Assembly (NCBI GenBank): GCA_002495685.1
Contig: DAGJ01000021.1
Coordinates: 257,601-321,600, forward strand
DNA length: 64,000 nt
Source: Methanobrevibacter sp. UBA412
Lineage (GTDB): Archaea; Methanobacteriota; Methanobacteria; Methanobacteriales; Methanobacteriaceae
Direction: 5' to 3'
The translations under genes and the position numbers were made by a program. The notes below the pieces were generated by a model. It had not been told where the DNA came from and searched no databases. It worked only from the letters and a program-made list of their open reading frames with translations. Shown here piece after piece: positions 18,066 through 29,489 of this stretch (position 1 is the stretch's first letter; every line of letters starts with the position of its first letter).

Positions 18066-18191
18066 GGTAAAAAAATCTTTTATTTTATTATTTTAATTAT
18101 ATATTTATTATTTTTCATATGATAAATTATTTATTAAAAAAAGTAGAAAATATATTTATTAATTTTATAATTTATTTGGGAAAATTTGGAC

Positions 18192-19652
18192 ATGTCAAAT
18201 GATAAAAAAGTGCCTGTGTGGGATAATAATTTTTCTTTCTTAATGGCAATGATTGGTGCTGCTATTGGTTTAGGGAATATTTGGAGATATCCCTATGTAG
18301 CTTATAGTAACGGTGGGGGGACATTTTTAATTCCTTACTTATGTGCTATTTTTATTTTAGGATTACCTTTCTTATTCTTAGAGTATAGTGTAGGATTCAA
18401 ATTTAAAACATCTTTATCTGAAATATTAAAAAAAATTAAACCTAAATTTGAAGTGATTGGTTGGTTTGTTGCTTTAATATCTTTTTTGATTTTGTGTTAT
18501 TATGTGTGTATTATTGGTTGGGATTTAATTTATATAATTCTAAGCTTTTTTAAAGGTTGGGGTTCTAATCCTTCTGCTTTTTTAACAAGTTCATTGTTAC
18601 ATAGTCAAAATGGTTTTCTTGGATTGAATTATATTGTATGGCCTGTTGTTATTACTTTAGTTTTTATTTGGTTTTTAATTTGGATAATTTCTCGTACTGA
18701 TTTAAATTCTGGAATTGGTAGAGTTACTAAGTTGTTAATACCTTTACTTGTCATCATGATGGCTATAATTGTGATATATTCATTAACTCTTCCAGGTTCT
18801 AATATTGGTTATTCTAACTTGCTTAAACCTCAATGGAATATGTTACTGTCACCATCCGTATGGCTTGCTGCTTTTGGTCAAATTTTATTCTCTTTAAGTT
18901 TAGGAATGGCAGTAATTACATCTTATACTAGTTATTTACCTGAAGGTTCAGATTTAATTAAAAATGGTTTTATTGTAGTGGCATCTAATTGTAGTTTTGA
19001 AGTTTTTACTGCATTTGGAATATTTTCTATTATAGGTTTTATGTCTTTTTCACAGGGAATACCATTTAATCAGATTATTACACAGGGAGTTGGTTTAATA
19101 TTTGTCGTATTCCCTACTGTATTAAATATAATGGGTAATTATGCATATATAATAGGGCCTCTGTTCTTTTTATGTATATTTTTTGCAGGAATTACAACTA
19201 CTATATCCTTTTTAGAACCACTCTCTTTAGCAATAAATCGAAAATTTAATATAAGTAGAAAAAATTCTTCTGCATTACTCTGTTTAATTGGTTTTGGAAT
19301 ATCTTTAATATTTGCTACTGGATCTGGTAGTTATTTACTAGAAATTTGTGATAGTTTTTTAAATCAATTTGGAATTTTATTTGGAATAATTTGTCAATGT
19401 ATAATATTTGGTTGGTATTATAAAATTGATGATTTATTAAATGTTTTAAATAATAATTCTAAATTAAATATTGGTAAATTTTGGAAAAATATTATAAAGT
19501 ATGTTATACCTATAATTTTATTTATAGTGTGGATTACTGGTTTATATAATTTATTTACCTCAGGAAACATTAATTATATAATAATACAACTAATTCTTGC
19601 ATTGATAATAATTATTGTTCCAATTATTTTGACAATATTACCCGAGCATTAA
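18192..19652 (+). CDS. Sodium-dependent transporter, SLC6/NSS family
   Basis: 486 residues with about twelve membrane segments. TM1 has the family signature GAAIGLGNIWRYPYVAYSNGGG (read in part) that lines the substrate and Na+ sites. NSS carriers import amino acids or related amines with sodium. The ATG at 18192 is taken; a TTG two codons earlier (18186) is the alternative, and GGGA at 18178-18181 is a weak ribosome-binding site. The gene is divergent from cbiD, with a short AT-rich promoter region between them. Substrate not determinable. Confidence 0.88.
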   Translation: MSNDKKVPVWDNNFSFLMAMIGAAIGLGNIWRYPYVAYSNGGGTFLIPYLCAIFILGLPFLFLEYSVGFKFKTSLSEILKKIKPKFEVIGWFVALISFLILCYYVCIIGWDLIYIILSFFKGWGSNPSAFLTSSLLHSQNGFLGLNYIVWPVVITLVFIWFLIWIISRTDLNSGIGRVTKLLIPLLVIMMAIIVIYSLTLPGSNIGYSNLLKPQWNMLLSPSVWLAAFGQILFSLSLGMAVITSYTSYLPEGSDLIKNGFIVVASNCSFEVFTAFGIFSIIGFMSFSQGIPFNQIITQGVGLIFVVFPTVLNIMGNYAYIIGPLFFLCIFFAGITTTISFLEPLSLAINRKFNISRKNSSALLCLIGFGISLIFATGSGSYLLEICDSFLNQFGILFGIICQCIIFGWYYKIDDLLNVLNNNSKLNIGKFWKNIIKYVIPIILFIVWITGLYNLFTSGNINYIIIQLILALIIIIVPIILTILPEH

Positions 19653-19687
19653 AAAAATTCATTACTTAATTTTAAATTTTAATTTTT

Positions 19688-20449
19688 TTATTCAATGTTT
19701 ATTGTACATATTTGGGAGTAATCATCTAATTTATTCTTTAAATCATCAAAATTAATTGTATATTCTTTATTTTCATTTTTTATCCCTAAACATAAACATA
19801 ATAATCCTATGCCTGCATCGATTTGATTAAAGTTATTCATACCTATTCTTTTATCAATAAATGAAGGTTTTTTACAATAATAATCTATAGAATTATTATT
19901 AAAATAAACATACCATGGTTGAGTATTACTTGCTGAAGGGGCATATTGTAAGCTTTCGATTATTCTCATTGTTAAATCATTATCTTCAATATGGTTAAAA
20001 TTACTTATTTCATTTAAAGGTTTTCTTATAAACTCTTTTTTATCTTTTCTATGTATTTTTTCTTCTGTTTTTCCGAATGCAAGAACAATTCCATATTTAA
20101 GTTCACTTAAATTTTTTAATTTATTCTTTGCACGTGGAATACCTTCCCAACAAGCTCCTATATTATTTTTTGAAAAGTAAAGATCTAATTGTTCAAGTAT
20201 GAAACCTATATTATTCAAACCGGAATTTGAATTTTCAGAGAATGCTGCAATATAATAAGGAGCAGGTTTCATATAAATAGTATTTAAGTAATCACTTGTT
20301 ATAATTTTGAATTCAACAGGTGTTTTATTTAATCTTTCTGCATTTTCTAAAATTTCTTTTATTTCTTCAATATTTAAATCAGAATTCATATCATAATTCC
20401 GAATAGATTTTCTATAAAATATGGAATCATATAAATTATCATTTAACAT
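19688..20449 (-). CDS. Nitroreductase-like protein (TM1586 type)
   Basis: 253 residues. N-terminal FYRKSIRNYD is the FMN-phosphate-binding start of nitroreductases, and ESLQYAPSASNTQPWYVYF near residues 165-183 is the second FMN-binding segment. Arrangement as two half-domains suits the TM1586-type branch rather than the classical one-domain nitroreductase. Likely an FMN oxidoreductase of unknown substrate. It is convergent with the transporter gene, 35 bases between the stops. Confidence 0.7.
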   Translation of the reverse strand: MLNDNLYDSIFYRKSIRNYDMNSDLNIEEIKEILENAERLNKTPVEFKIITSDYLNTIYMKPAPYYIAAFSENSNSGLNNIGFILEQLDLYFSKNNIGACWEGIPRAKNKLKNLSELKYGIVLAFGKTEEKIHRKDKKEFIRKPLNEISNFNHIEDNDLTMRIIESLQYAPSASNTQPWYVYFNNNSIDYYCKKPSFIDKRIGMNNFNQIDAGIGLLCLCLGIKNENKEYTINFDDLKNKLDDYSQICTINIE

Positions 20450-20541
20450 AAATTTTTTCTTCCTACTTTTTATGAAATAAATTTCAATATTTTAACTTAT
20501 TTTTATACATATATAAAAGAATTGAAAATTTTTCCATAAGA

Positions 20542-20549
20542 TTTATATA
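20542..20549 (+). promoter_or_regulatory. TATA box of the tRNA-Gly pair
   Basis: TTTATATA in the spacer between the nitroreductase-like gene and the tRNAs; predicted start near 20570, about 17 bases ahead of the first tRNA. Confidence 0.55.
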
Positions 20550-20586
20550 TGATGAAAACCAACACTTTATTGTTGTATGTAATTTA

Positions 20587-20736
<150 letters not shown>

Positions 20737-20871
20737 TTTACTATTTTTAAAATTAATATTTTATTAAAATATTAATTGATATATTTTTTATCTAATTTTT
20801 TAAACCTTAAAATACATTATTTTTTAGATTTAATAAACTTTAAATTCTTATTTTGTAAAAAACAAAAATTA

Positions 20872-20879
20872 TTTATATA
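20872..20879 (+). promoter_or_regulatory. Candidate TATA box for the HMG-CoA synthase gene
   Basis: TTTATATA lies 138 bases before the ATG of the HMG-CoA synthase gene, implying a 5' leader of about 110 bases. The 280 bases between the tRNAs and this gene hold nothing else recognisable. Confidence 0.4.
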
Positions 20880-21016
20880 TAAAAATTTTAAACTATTATT
20901 AATATAAATTAATTAATAAAAATTTTAAAATTAAAGAATTACTATTTTAAAAAAAATTTTAAAATTGTGTTGATAAAAAGATTTTTAAATAAAAAAATAT
21001 AAATGGTTGTGATTTT

Positions 21017-22057
21017 ATGGCTGGAATTGTTGGATATGGAGCTTATGTACCTTCATATAGAATCAAAGTAGAAGAAATTGCAAAAGTATGGGGAGACGAT
21101 CCAGAATCTATATCAAATGGGTTAGTTGTTAATGAAAAATCAGTTCCTGCATCAGATGAAGATACTGCAACAATTGCAGTAACTGCAGCAAGAAATGCAT
21201 TACAAAGAGCTGAAATTGATCCACAAAATTTAGGCGCAGTATATGTTGGGTCTGAATCTCATCCTTATGCAGTTAAACCAACTGCAACTATAGTGGCTGA
21301 AGCTATAGGAGCAACTCCTGAATTAACTGCTGCAGATTTAGAATTTGCATGTAAAGCCGGAACAGCAGGTATGCAAGCTGTAATGGGTGAAGTTGATTCT
21401 GGTATGATTGATTATGGATTAGCAATAGGTGCTGATACATCTCAAGGAGCACCTGGTGATGCATTAGAATATACAGCATCTGCAGGTGGAGCTGCTTACA
21501 TCATAGGTAAAAAAAATACAATAGCTGATATAGAAACTACATATAGTTTCACTACAGATACTCCGGACTTTTATAGAAGAGAAGGTCAACCTTATCCATC
21601 CCATGGTGGAAGATTTACTGGAGACCCTGCATATTATAAACACGTATTTGGAGCTGCAAAAGGTTTATTTGAAAAAACAGATTCAAAACCTGAAGATTAT
21701 GATTATGCAATTTTCCACCAACCTAATGGAAAATTTTATATTAGAGCTGCTAGAAAATTAGGATTTACACCTGAACAATATAAATATGGTTTATTAACTC
21801 CAAATATTGGAAACACTTACTCTGGAGCCGTTCCATTAGCATTATCAAATGTATTGGATAAAGCAGAACCAGGAGATAAAATATTTATAATATCTTATGG
21901 ATCTGGTGCAGGTAGTGATGGATTCACATTAACAGTAAATGATAGATTAAAAGAAATCCAAGAATTAGCTCCAAAAACTCAAGATTATATTGATGATAAA
22001 CATTATGTTGATTATGCGGTTTATGCTAAATATAAAGGAAAAATTCGAATGGCATAA
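21017..22057 (+). CDS. Hydroxymethylglutaryl-CoA synthase, archaeal type
   Basis: 346 residues, the length of archaeal HMG-CoA synthase. It condenses acetoacetyl-CoA and acetyl-CoA to HMG-CoA, the entry of the mevalonate route to isoprenoid lipids. The N-terminus [14 protein letters not shown], the active-site cysteine C112 in [12 protein letters not shown], and the histidine in [10 protein letters not shown] mark the thiolase-fold condensing enzyme. TTGTGAT upstream of the ATG is the ribosome-binding site. Thiolase follows after 36 bases, consistent with the known complex of these enzymes that channels acetoacetyl-CoA. Confidence 0.93.
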   Translation: MAGIVGYGAYVPSYRIKVEEIAKVWGDDPESISNGLVVNEKSVPASDEDTATIAVTAARNALQRAEIDPQNLGAVYVGSESHPYAVKPTATIVAEAIGATPELTAADLEFACKAGTAGMQAVMGEVDSGMIDYGLAIGADTSQGAPGDALEYTASAGGAAYIIGKKNTIADIETTYSFTTDTPDFYRREGQPYPSHGGRFTGDPAYYKHVFGAAKGLFEKTDSKPEDYDYAIFHQPNGKFYIRAARKLGFTPEQYKYGLLTPNIGNTYSGAVPLALSNVLDKAEPGDKIFIISYGSGAGSDGFTLTVNDRLKEIQELAPKTQDYIDDKHYVDYAVYAKYKGKIRMA

Positions 22058-22087
22058 TATTAAAGGGAGAAAAAAGATTTAAGGTGA

Positions 22088-23254
<1,167 letters not shown>

Positions 23255-23436
23255 AATTATATAAAATTAATTTTTTATTATTTTTTTATAAAAAAAAATA
23301 ACTTTTTTTACTTAATTTTTTTAAAACATTATTTTAATAATAAAAGGGGGTTATTAAGATAAAAAAGAATCAAAGAAGTAATATTAATCCTTTCACAGGG
23401 AAAAATCATTTTGATATTGTAAATGATGATAAATTT

Positions 23437-24441
23437 TTGAACCAAGTTTATACACAATATTATAATATTATTAATCAAAGTCAATTATTAGATGATTCTC
23501 CACAAGCTCAATTAATATTTAATGTCTCCAGTAAATTAATTTATGCTGTTAATGATTATTTATTAAAAATTGGAAGGATAGATTATATTGAAAATTATTA
23601 CGATTGGGAATTTCATTTAGTTTCAAATAATACAGTTAATGCTTTTTGTATGCCTGGAGGTAAAATAGTTGTGTACTCAGGAATACTTTCAATTGCAAAT
23701 AATGAAGAAAAAATAGCTTTTATTTTAGGTCATGAAATGGCTCATGCTTTATTGGACCACTCTAGAACCCAAGCAAGTAATTATAAAGCTAAAAACACAT
23801 TAACTACTGTAACAAGAGTTGGAAGTTTAGCTCTTGATTTTGCAGGATTAGGAGGATTAGGTGATATTACAAGAGCTGCAGTTAATGTGGCAGATATAGG
23901 TTCTGAATATTTATTAATGAAACCTTTTGGAAGATCACAAGAGTTAGAAGCAGATAAATTAGGCATGATGATTATTTATTTAGCAGGTTATAACATTAAA
24001 AACATTCCCTCATTTTGGCAAGATATGAGTAAACAAAATTCTAATGCACATGATTTTTTCTCAACACATCCCTCAGATCAAAAAAGAATTGATGCAATGA
24101 AAGAAATTATTTTTGAAATTGACAACCAAAAAGACTTTTATAACACTCCTATATTAGCAGATTCCTCAAATTCAAAAGAGTTTATTAATTCAAAAAATAC
24201 TTCAATTAATCAACAAAATTATGCACCTAAAATAATGGAGGAATCTAATTCAAAAAACACATTAAATAAAATTGATAATCAAGTTTATTGCCAAAATTGC
24301 GGCCATTCTGTAGATATTGATGCCCATTTTTGTACAAATTGTGGCCATGAACTTAATGAATTATTAAAGTGTCCTAATTGTGGCACAATAATAAATAATG
24401 AAGATCTATTTTGTTCTAATTGTGGATACTCTTTAAAATAA
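23437..24441 (+). CDS. M48-type metallopeptidase with C-terminal zinc ribbons
   Basis: 334 residues from the TTG at 23437. The zinc site is H99-E-M-A-H103 in LGHEMAHALLDH, with E in SQELEADKLG as third ligand and FFSTHPSDQKRI after it, as in M48 peptidases. The C-terminal 55 residues hold two zinc ribbons (CQNCGH...CTNCGH and CPNCGT...CSNCGY). No clear membrane segment. The frame stays open 31 codons upstream to 23344 with no ATG, GTG or TTG, yet a strong AGGGGGT ribosome-binding site (23344-23350) stands 8 bases before an ATA at 23359. Translation may start there, giving MKKNQRSNINPF at the N-terminus. Confidence 0.8.
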   Translation: MNQVYTQYYNIINQSQLLDDSPQAQLIFNVSSKLIYAVNDYLLKIGRIDYIENYYDWEFHLVSNNTVNAFCMPGGKIVVYSGILSIANNEEKIAFILGHEMAHALLDHSRTQASNYKAKNTLTTVTRVGSLALDFAGLGGLGDITRAAVNVADIGSEYLLMKPFGRSQELEADKLGMMIIYLAGYNIKNIPSFWQDMSKQNSNAHDFFSTHPSDQKRIDAMKEIIFEIDNQKDFYNTPILADSSNSKEFINSKNTSINQQNYAPKIMEESNSKNTLNKIDNQVYCQNCGHSVDIDAHFCTNCGHELNELLKCPNCGTIINNEDLFCSNCGYSLK

Positions 24442-24941
24442 TTTTCATAAAAAATTATAGATATTAATTTTTAATAATTACTTTTCCCAATTTTATTGTA
24501 AAAAAATTCTAACAAAAAACTTCTTTTTAATTATTCATTCAATAATTTATATTAATTAAAACCTTATTTTCAATTTTTAAATAATAATTTTTTATATTTT
24601 TTAATTTAATTTTATATTTTCACTATTTTTTTTTAAATTATCCTTGATTAGTTCCTTTAAACCTTTTACTATTATAATTATTCATTTATTTGGTGTATTC
24701 TTGATTTTTCATTATCTAATTTAAAAACTATTGTATTTTAATATTATATTAGTTATTTTATTTAATAATTAAATACTTTTGTTTATAATACTCCTAATTT
24801 CGGAATGTTTATTATTTCCATTTAATATTTTCGATTCAAAGTTAATTTCAGATTAAATACATTTGTTACTTCTTCAATGTTTTATTTATTTGAAACAAAA
24901 AAAGGATAAACTTTATTTATATGAAAAATTAATAGTTTTTC
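24442..24941. other. AT-rich spacer with no recognised content
   Basis: 500 bases, very T-rich on the plus strand in the first 400. No ORF with a ribosome-binding site on either strand, no tRNA and no strong inverted repeat found. The last 40 bases hold the promoter of the GNAT gene. It could be a decayed gene, but no coding trace can be shown. Confidence 0.4.
24912..24921 (+). promoter_or_regulatory. TATA box of the leaderless GNAT gene
   Basis: TTTATTTATA, centred about 25 bases ahead of the ATG at 24942. At that distance transcription starts at the start codon, and there is no ribosome-binding site in between, so the mRNA is probably leaderless. Confidence 0.55.
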
Positions 24942-25400
24942 ATGTTAATATTAGAAGCTACAATTTCAGATTTGAGATCAATACTTGAATTGCAATATTT
25001 GGCATATCAAAAAGAGGCTGAAATTTTAGATGACTACGAACTTGATCCATTAAAAGAAACTGAAGAAGAAATTGAAGAAGCATTCTTTAATGGAGTTATT
25101 TTAAAAGCTATTGATGATTTAGGTCATATTGTAGGTTCTGTTAGAGCATTTAAAAAAGAAGATACTGTTTTTATAGAAAGATTAATAGTTGATCCTAATT
25201 TAACTGGAAATGGGATAGGATCAAAATTATTAGATGCTGCTGAAAAATTATTACCTAGTAAACGTTATGAATTTTTTTCTTCAGATATTATTTCACATAA
25301 TTTAGATTTTTTCAGAAATAATGGATATAAAGAGTTTAAAGCAGAATTTATAAAACCTAATGTTCGTGCTGTATACTTTGAAAAATTATCAACTGATTAA
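24942..25400 (+). CDS. GNAT-family N-acetyltransferase
   Basis: 152 residues. The acetyl-CoA loop is VDPNLTGNGIGSKLLDAAE (residues 84-102), and FFRNNGYKEFK near 125-135 is the typical C-terminal strand. The acceptor is not evident; such small GNATs acetylate amines, amino acids or protein N-termini. The gene stands alone, with a leaderless promoter and a clear hairpin terminator. Confidence 0.85.
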   Translation: MLILEATISDLRSILELQYLAYQKEAEILDDYELDPLKETEEEIEEAFFNGVILKAIDDLGHIVGSVRAFKKEDTVFIERLIVDPNLTGNGIGSKLLDAAEKLLPSKRYEFFSSDIISHNLDFFRNNGYKEFKAEFIKPNVRAVYFEKLSTD

Positions 25401-25412
25401 GTTTCATAACTC

Positions 25413-25441
25413 ATTTGTATTGTAAATACAAATTTTTTTTT
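25413..25441 (+). terminator. Hairpin plus T-run after the GNAT gene
   Basis: ATTTGTATT (25413-25421) pairs with AATACAAAT (25425-25433) around GTA and runs into nine T that overlap the end of the convergent cbiP gene. Confidence 0.7.
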
Positions 25442-26990
25442 ATTCAAATAATAATTTATCAATATAATTCATGTCAACATTTTCTTCAACAATTTTAGCT
25501 AATTTTTCAATATTTAAATCTTTATTTGTTTCATAAGGATCTAATCCATTATTAATAGGAATCCCCTTTTGTTTTCTAATATAATTTAAAAATTCTCTTC
25601 TAAAATTGTAATTATGGAATATTCCATGGAAATATGTTCCAATAACATTTTTTTCTACTGCACCATCAAATGTACTGTTTTCATTGTTACCTATGCCTTT
25701 TTTAATTTTTAATAATGGCAATGATCCATTTAGTATTGTTGTACCTTCATGTAATTCATAACCAGTTATTTTTTCACCACCTATTTTATTAAAAATTTTT
25801 CCAATATTATCCTTTTTATTGTTTCCATAATTTTCAATGATTTCATTTGCAAGAATTGCTTCGCTTTGTTTTACTACTTTTTCCTTTCTTTCAAATTGGC
25901 TATCTATATTTAACAATCCCAAACCTTTTATTGTTCCTTTTTGAGATTCTTTATTGAATTCATCATAAATATTATTCCCAAGCATTTGATATCCTCCACA
26001 AATGCCAATGATTGGTATTCTTTCACTTAATTTTATGATTTCATCTGCTTTTCCACTATTTTTTAATTCAATTGTATCCAAAATTGTGTTTCTTGTACCT
26101 GGAATTATTAAAGCATCCACATTTCCAATTTCTTCATTAAGATCTATTAATTTTAATCCAACATCTTCTTCAAATTCAAATGGATCTATATCTGTGAAGT
26201 TAGCTATTTTTGGAAGTTTTATTACACCTATAGTTATAGGTTTATTTGATTTAAATTTATGTTCATATAAACTTGCAGAATCTTCTTCAGGTAACTTTAA
26301 ACTATGATCATAAGGTAATACTCCTAATATAGGAGCATTTATGATTTTTTCTATTTTTTCTATTCCTGGTTGTAATATGTTTAAGTTTCCACTAAATTTA
26401 TTTATTATTACAGCTTTTAATCTTGATCTATCATGGTCATCTAATAATTGGAATGTTCCAGCTATTGATGCAAAAACTCCTCCTCTATCTATATCTGCTA
26501 CTAAAATGACATTAGCATCAGCAATATGGGCTATTTCCATATTTGCTATATCTTCTTTACGCATATTTATTTCAGCTGGAGATCCTGCTCCTTCTATTAT
26601 TATAATGTCATTTTTTTCTTTTAAAATATTTAATGATTCGTTAATTGCTTTCAATGCATATTCTCTGCAATTGTGTTGGTAGTCATAAAAATTCATATCT
26701 CCTATTGCTTTTCCCTGAATTATTACCTGTGATGTGAATTCCCCTTTAGGTTTTAATAATATGGGGTTCATATGAACACTTGGTTCTATTTTTGCAGCAT
26801 TTGCTTGCAAAACTTGTGCGATTCCCATTTCTTTATTTTCATATGTTGTGAATGAGTTCAATGACATATTCTGTGATTTGAAAGGTGCTACTTTGTATCC
26901 TCTATTTGCATATATTCTACATAGTGCTGCTGTTACTACACTTTTTCCTGCATTTGATGAGGTACCTTGAATCATGATACATTTTGTCAT
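25440..26990 (-). CDS. cbiP: Cobyric acid synthase
   Basis: 516 residues. Uses glutamine and ATP to amidate side chains of adenosylcobyrinic acid diamide, giving cobyric acid in B12 synthesis. N-terminal dethiobiotin-synthetase-like P-loop IQGTSSNAGKSVV, then PFKSQNMSLNS; the C-terminal class I glutaminase domain has the nucleophile in IIGICGGYQMLG and its histidine in GTYFHGIFHN. It is divergent from lonB across a 341-base spacer. The other B12 gene seen here is cbiD at 16962-18065. Confidence 0.93.
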   Translation of the reverse strand: MTKCIMIQGTSSNAGKSVVTAALCRIYANRGYKVAPFKSQNMSLNSFTTYENKEMGIAQVLQANAAKIEPSVHMNPILLKPKGEFTSQVIIQGKAIGDMNFYDYQHNCREYALKAINESLNILKEKNDIIIIEGAGSPAEINMRKEDIANMEIAHIADANVILVADIDRGGVFASIAGTFQLLDDHDRSRLKAVIINKFSGNLNILQPGIEKIEKIINAPILGVLPYDHSLKLPEEDSASLYEHKFKSNKPITIGVIKLPKIANFTDIDPFEFEEDVGLKLIDLNEEIGNVDALIIPGTRNTILDTIELKNSGKADEIIKLSERIPIIGICGGYQMLGNNIYDEFNKESQKGTIKGLGLLNIDSQFERKEKVVKQSEAILANEIIENYGNNKKDNIGKIFNKIGGEKITGYELHEGTTILNGSLPLLKIKKGIGNNENSTFDGAVEKNVIGTYFHGIFHNYNFRREFLNYIRKQKGIPINNGLDPYETNKDLNIEKLAKIVEENVDMNYIDKLLFE

Positions 26991-27331
26991 AATATTTTTT
27001 TCCTTTTATAATTTTAGTTATTTTTTTATTTTTTATATTTATTAAAGTTAATTTTTATTAATTTAATTTGTTTTGATTTTTTTATTAATGTTTGGAACAA
27101 AATTTATATGATATAAAATAGTTAAATAAATATTGTTAAAAACTTAATTAATATTTTTAATTAATCATTTTTATTAACAGTACCAAAATATTAAACTTAC
27201 AAAAATTAATTAAATTCAATATGTTTATATACATTTAAATGTAATTAATAAATAGAAACTTTAAGTAACAAAAATTTATTAAAAACATTAAATGTAAAAC
27301 AGATTAAAACTCGAAAAAACAGAGGTTTACC
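26991..27331. promoter_or_regulatory. Divergent promoter region between cbiP and lonB
   Basis: 341 bases without an ORF. On the plus strand TTTATATA at 27224-27231 is the likely lonB TATA box. Two similar palindromic motifs follow it, ACATTTAAATGT (27231-27242) and ACATTAAATGT (27285-27295). The cbiP side is T-rich with no single clear TATA box. Confidence 0.5.
27231..27295 (+). promoter_or_regulatory. Paired palindromes downstream of the lonB TATA box
   Basis: ACATTTAAATGT overlaps the end of the TATA box and ACATTAAATGT lies 54 bases downstream, close to the start codon at 27332. The pair is placed where a repressor would block TBP binding or the start of transcription. No known regulator assigned. 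Confidence 0.35.
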
Positions 27332-29317
27332 ATGAAATTTGAAGAAAAATCAACAACTGATTTTGTTGATGAAAAAGTAGAAGCAGAAAAAGAACAATCT
27401 GAAGAAGAAAAATTTGTTCCTTCTACAAATAAACCTATGCTTGACTATGAGAATATAGGCAATACTGGTGACATAAATGTACCGCCACTTTTAATAGACC
27501 AAGTAATTGGGCATGAAGAATCAGTAGAAACTATTAAAAAAGCAGCAAAACAAAGAAGAAACGTTCTCCTTATCGGAGATCCTGGTGTAGGAAAATCAAT
27601 GCTTGCAAAAGGAATGGCTGAATTATTACCACCTGAAGTATTACAAGATATTTTAGTATATCCTAATGCAGAAGACCCTAATAATCCAATCATTAGACCA
27701 GTACCTGCAGGTGAAGGTAAAAAAATCGTAAAAGCAAACAAATCTAATGCAAAAGTTTATGAAGAAAAGAAAATGATGTTAGTAATGTTTGCAGTAGCTG
27801 CTATATTTGCTTTAGGTTTATACTACCAAAAAATATTTGAAGCAATAATAGCTGTACTATTAATTATATTTATTGCAATGCAAATTAAACCAAAAAACAC
27901 AACATTATCTCCAAAATTATTAGTTAATAATGGAGATAGAAGATTTGCACCATTTATGGATGGAACTGGATCACATGCAGGAGCATTACTTGGTGATGTA
28001 AGACACGATCCATACCAATCTGGAGGGTTAGGAACACCTGCACATGAACGTGTAGAAGCGGGTATGATTCATAAAGCTAATAAAGGTGTTTTATACATTG
28101 ATGAAATTGGAACAATGTCTACTAAAACTCAACAAGAATTATTATCTGCAATGCAAGAAAAAAAATATTCTATCACAGGACAAAGTGAAAACAGTAGTGG
28201 GGCTATGGTAAGATCTCAATCTGTTCCATGTGATTTTGTTTTAGTTGCTTCTGGTAATATTAAAGTATTAGAAGGAATGCACCCAGCAATGCGTTCAAGA
28301 ATAAGAGGATATGGTTATGAAGTTTTCATGAAAGATTCAATGGAAGATACTTTAGAAAATCGTAAAAAATTAGTGCAATTTGTAGCACAAGAAATTAAAA
28401 ACGATGGAAGAATCCCTCAATTCAAACCAGATGCACTTGATGAAATAATATTAGAAGCAAAACGTAGGTCTGGTAAAAAAGATTCATTAACACTTAAACT
28501 TAGAGATTTAGGTGGATTAGTAAGAGCTGCTGGAGATGTTGCAATTGAACAATCAGCACCATTTGTAACAGCTGATCATGTAATCACTGCTAAAAAATAT
28601 TCTAGAACTTTAGAACAACAAATGGCTGATATGTCTATTGTTCAAAGAAAAGAATACAGTATGTTTAACCCTAAAGGTGGAAAAGTCGGTATGGTTAATG
28701 GTTTAGCAATTATCGGTGATAGATCAGGTATAGTATCACCAATTGCTGCTGAAGCTGCACCAGCACAAAGTAAAAATGAAGGGAAAATTATAGCAACAGG
28801 AAAACTTGGAGAAATAGCTAAAGAATCTGTACAAAATGTAAGTGCATTAGTTAAAAAATATACAGATAAAGATACCTCTGATTATGATATTCATGTTCAA
28901 TTTATTCAAACATATGATGGTGTTGAAGGGGACAGTGCTAGTGTATCTATAGCTGCAGCTGTAATAAGTGCAATCGAAGATATACCACTTGATCAAACTG
29001 TTGCATTAACAGGTTCTTTAAATGTCCGTGGAGATGTAATGCCTATTGGTGGAGCAACAGGTAAAATTGAAGCTGCTGCAGAAGCTGGAATAAAAACTGT
29101 TTTAATTCCAAAAAGTAATATGAAAGATGTTATGATAGAATCTAAGTATGAAAAAATGATTAAAATTATTCCAATGAGTACTCTTAGTGATGTTCTTGAA
29201 CACATTTTAATTAATGGTAATAAGAAAGATAATTTAATTAATCATATTAAAAAACTTGGAAATCATGTAGCTGAAAACATACCAGAAAGTACTATTAAAA
29301 CTCCAAATGCACATTAA
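27332..29317 (+). CDS. lonB: Archaeal ATP-dependent Lon protease (LonB, membrane-bound)
   Basis: 661 residues. A AAA+ protease that degrades damaged and regulatory proteins at the membrane. It begins with a charged N-terminus, then Walker A GDPGVGKS (82-89), two membrane segments at about residues 147-188 inserted in the AAA+ domain as usual for Lon[10 protein letters not shown] as Walker B, and the protease domain with Ser535 in [13 protein letters not shown] and Lys578 in [10 protein letters not shown]. The Ser-Lys spacing of 43 equals that of characterised archaeal Lon. AGAGGTTT near 27320 is the ribosome-binding site. Transcribed alone from the divergent region upstream. Confidence 0.95.
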   Translation: MKFEEKSTTDFVDEKVEAEKEQSEEEKFVPSTNKPMLDYENIGNTGDINVPPLLIDQVIGHEESVETIKKAAKQRRNVLLIGDPGVGKSMLAKGMAELLPPEVLQDILVYPNAEDPNNPIIRPVPAGEGKKIVKANKSNAKVYEEKKMMLVMFAVAAIFALGLYYQKIFEAIIAVLLIIFIAMQIKPKNTTLSPKLLVNNGDRRFAPFMDGTGSHAGALLGDVRHDPYQSGGLGTPAHERVEAGMIHKANKGVLYIDEIGTMSTKTQQELLSAMQEKKYSITGQSENSSGAMVRSQSVPCDFVLVASGNIKVLEGMHPAMRSRIRGYGYEVFMKDSMEDTLENRKKLVQFVAQEIKNDGRIPQFKPDALDEIILEAKRRSGKKDSLTLKLRDLGGLVRAAGDVAIEQSAPFVTADHVITAKKYSRTLEQQMADMSIVQRKEYSMFNPKGGKVGMVNGLAIIGDRSGIVSPIAAEAAPAQSKNEGKIIATGKLGEIAKESVQNVSALVKKYTDKDTSDYDIHVQFIQTYDGVEGDSASVSIAAAVISAIEDIPLDQTVALTGSLNVRGDVMPIGGATGKIEAAAEAGIKTVLIPKSNMKDVMIESKYEKMIKIIPMSTLSDVLEHILINGNKKDNLINHIKKLGNHVAENIPESTIKTPNAH

Positions 29318-29489
29318 TTAAATATTTAGTTATAATTTTTTCTTTATAACTATCTTTTCTATTTTTTATTTTTATTTTATCTCAATTTTTTTATTTTAAT
29401 TTAATTATTATTAAAAACCTTATTATAATATGAAGATTAAAATATATTATAGTTATATATTAAATAATATTATTTTTCATGGTGATAAA

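Noticed and set aside
16962..18185. Cobalamin riboswitch near cbiD or cbiP
   Set aside because: No B12-box-like conserved sequence and no room for such a structure upstream of either gene.
20737..21016. Riboswitch-like leader of the HMG-CoA synthase gene
   Set aside because: The leader is long enough, but it is almost only A and T with no stable stem or known riboswitch core visible.
24442..24941. Pseudogene in the 500-base spacer
   Set aside because: No frame on either strand shows a recognisable protein fragment; the sequence looks merely AT-rich.
27445..27741. Antisense ORF of 98 codons over lonB
   Set aside because: Shadow of the conserved AAA+ domain; no promoter, no ribosome-binding site and composition of a reverse complement.
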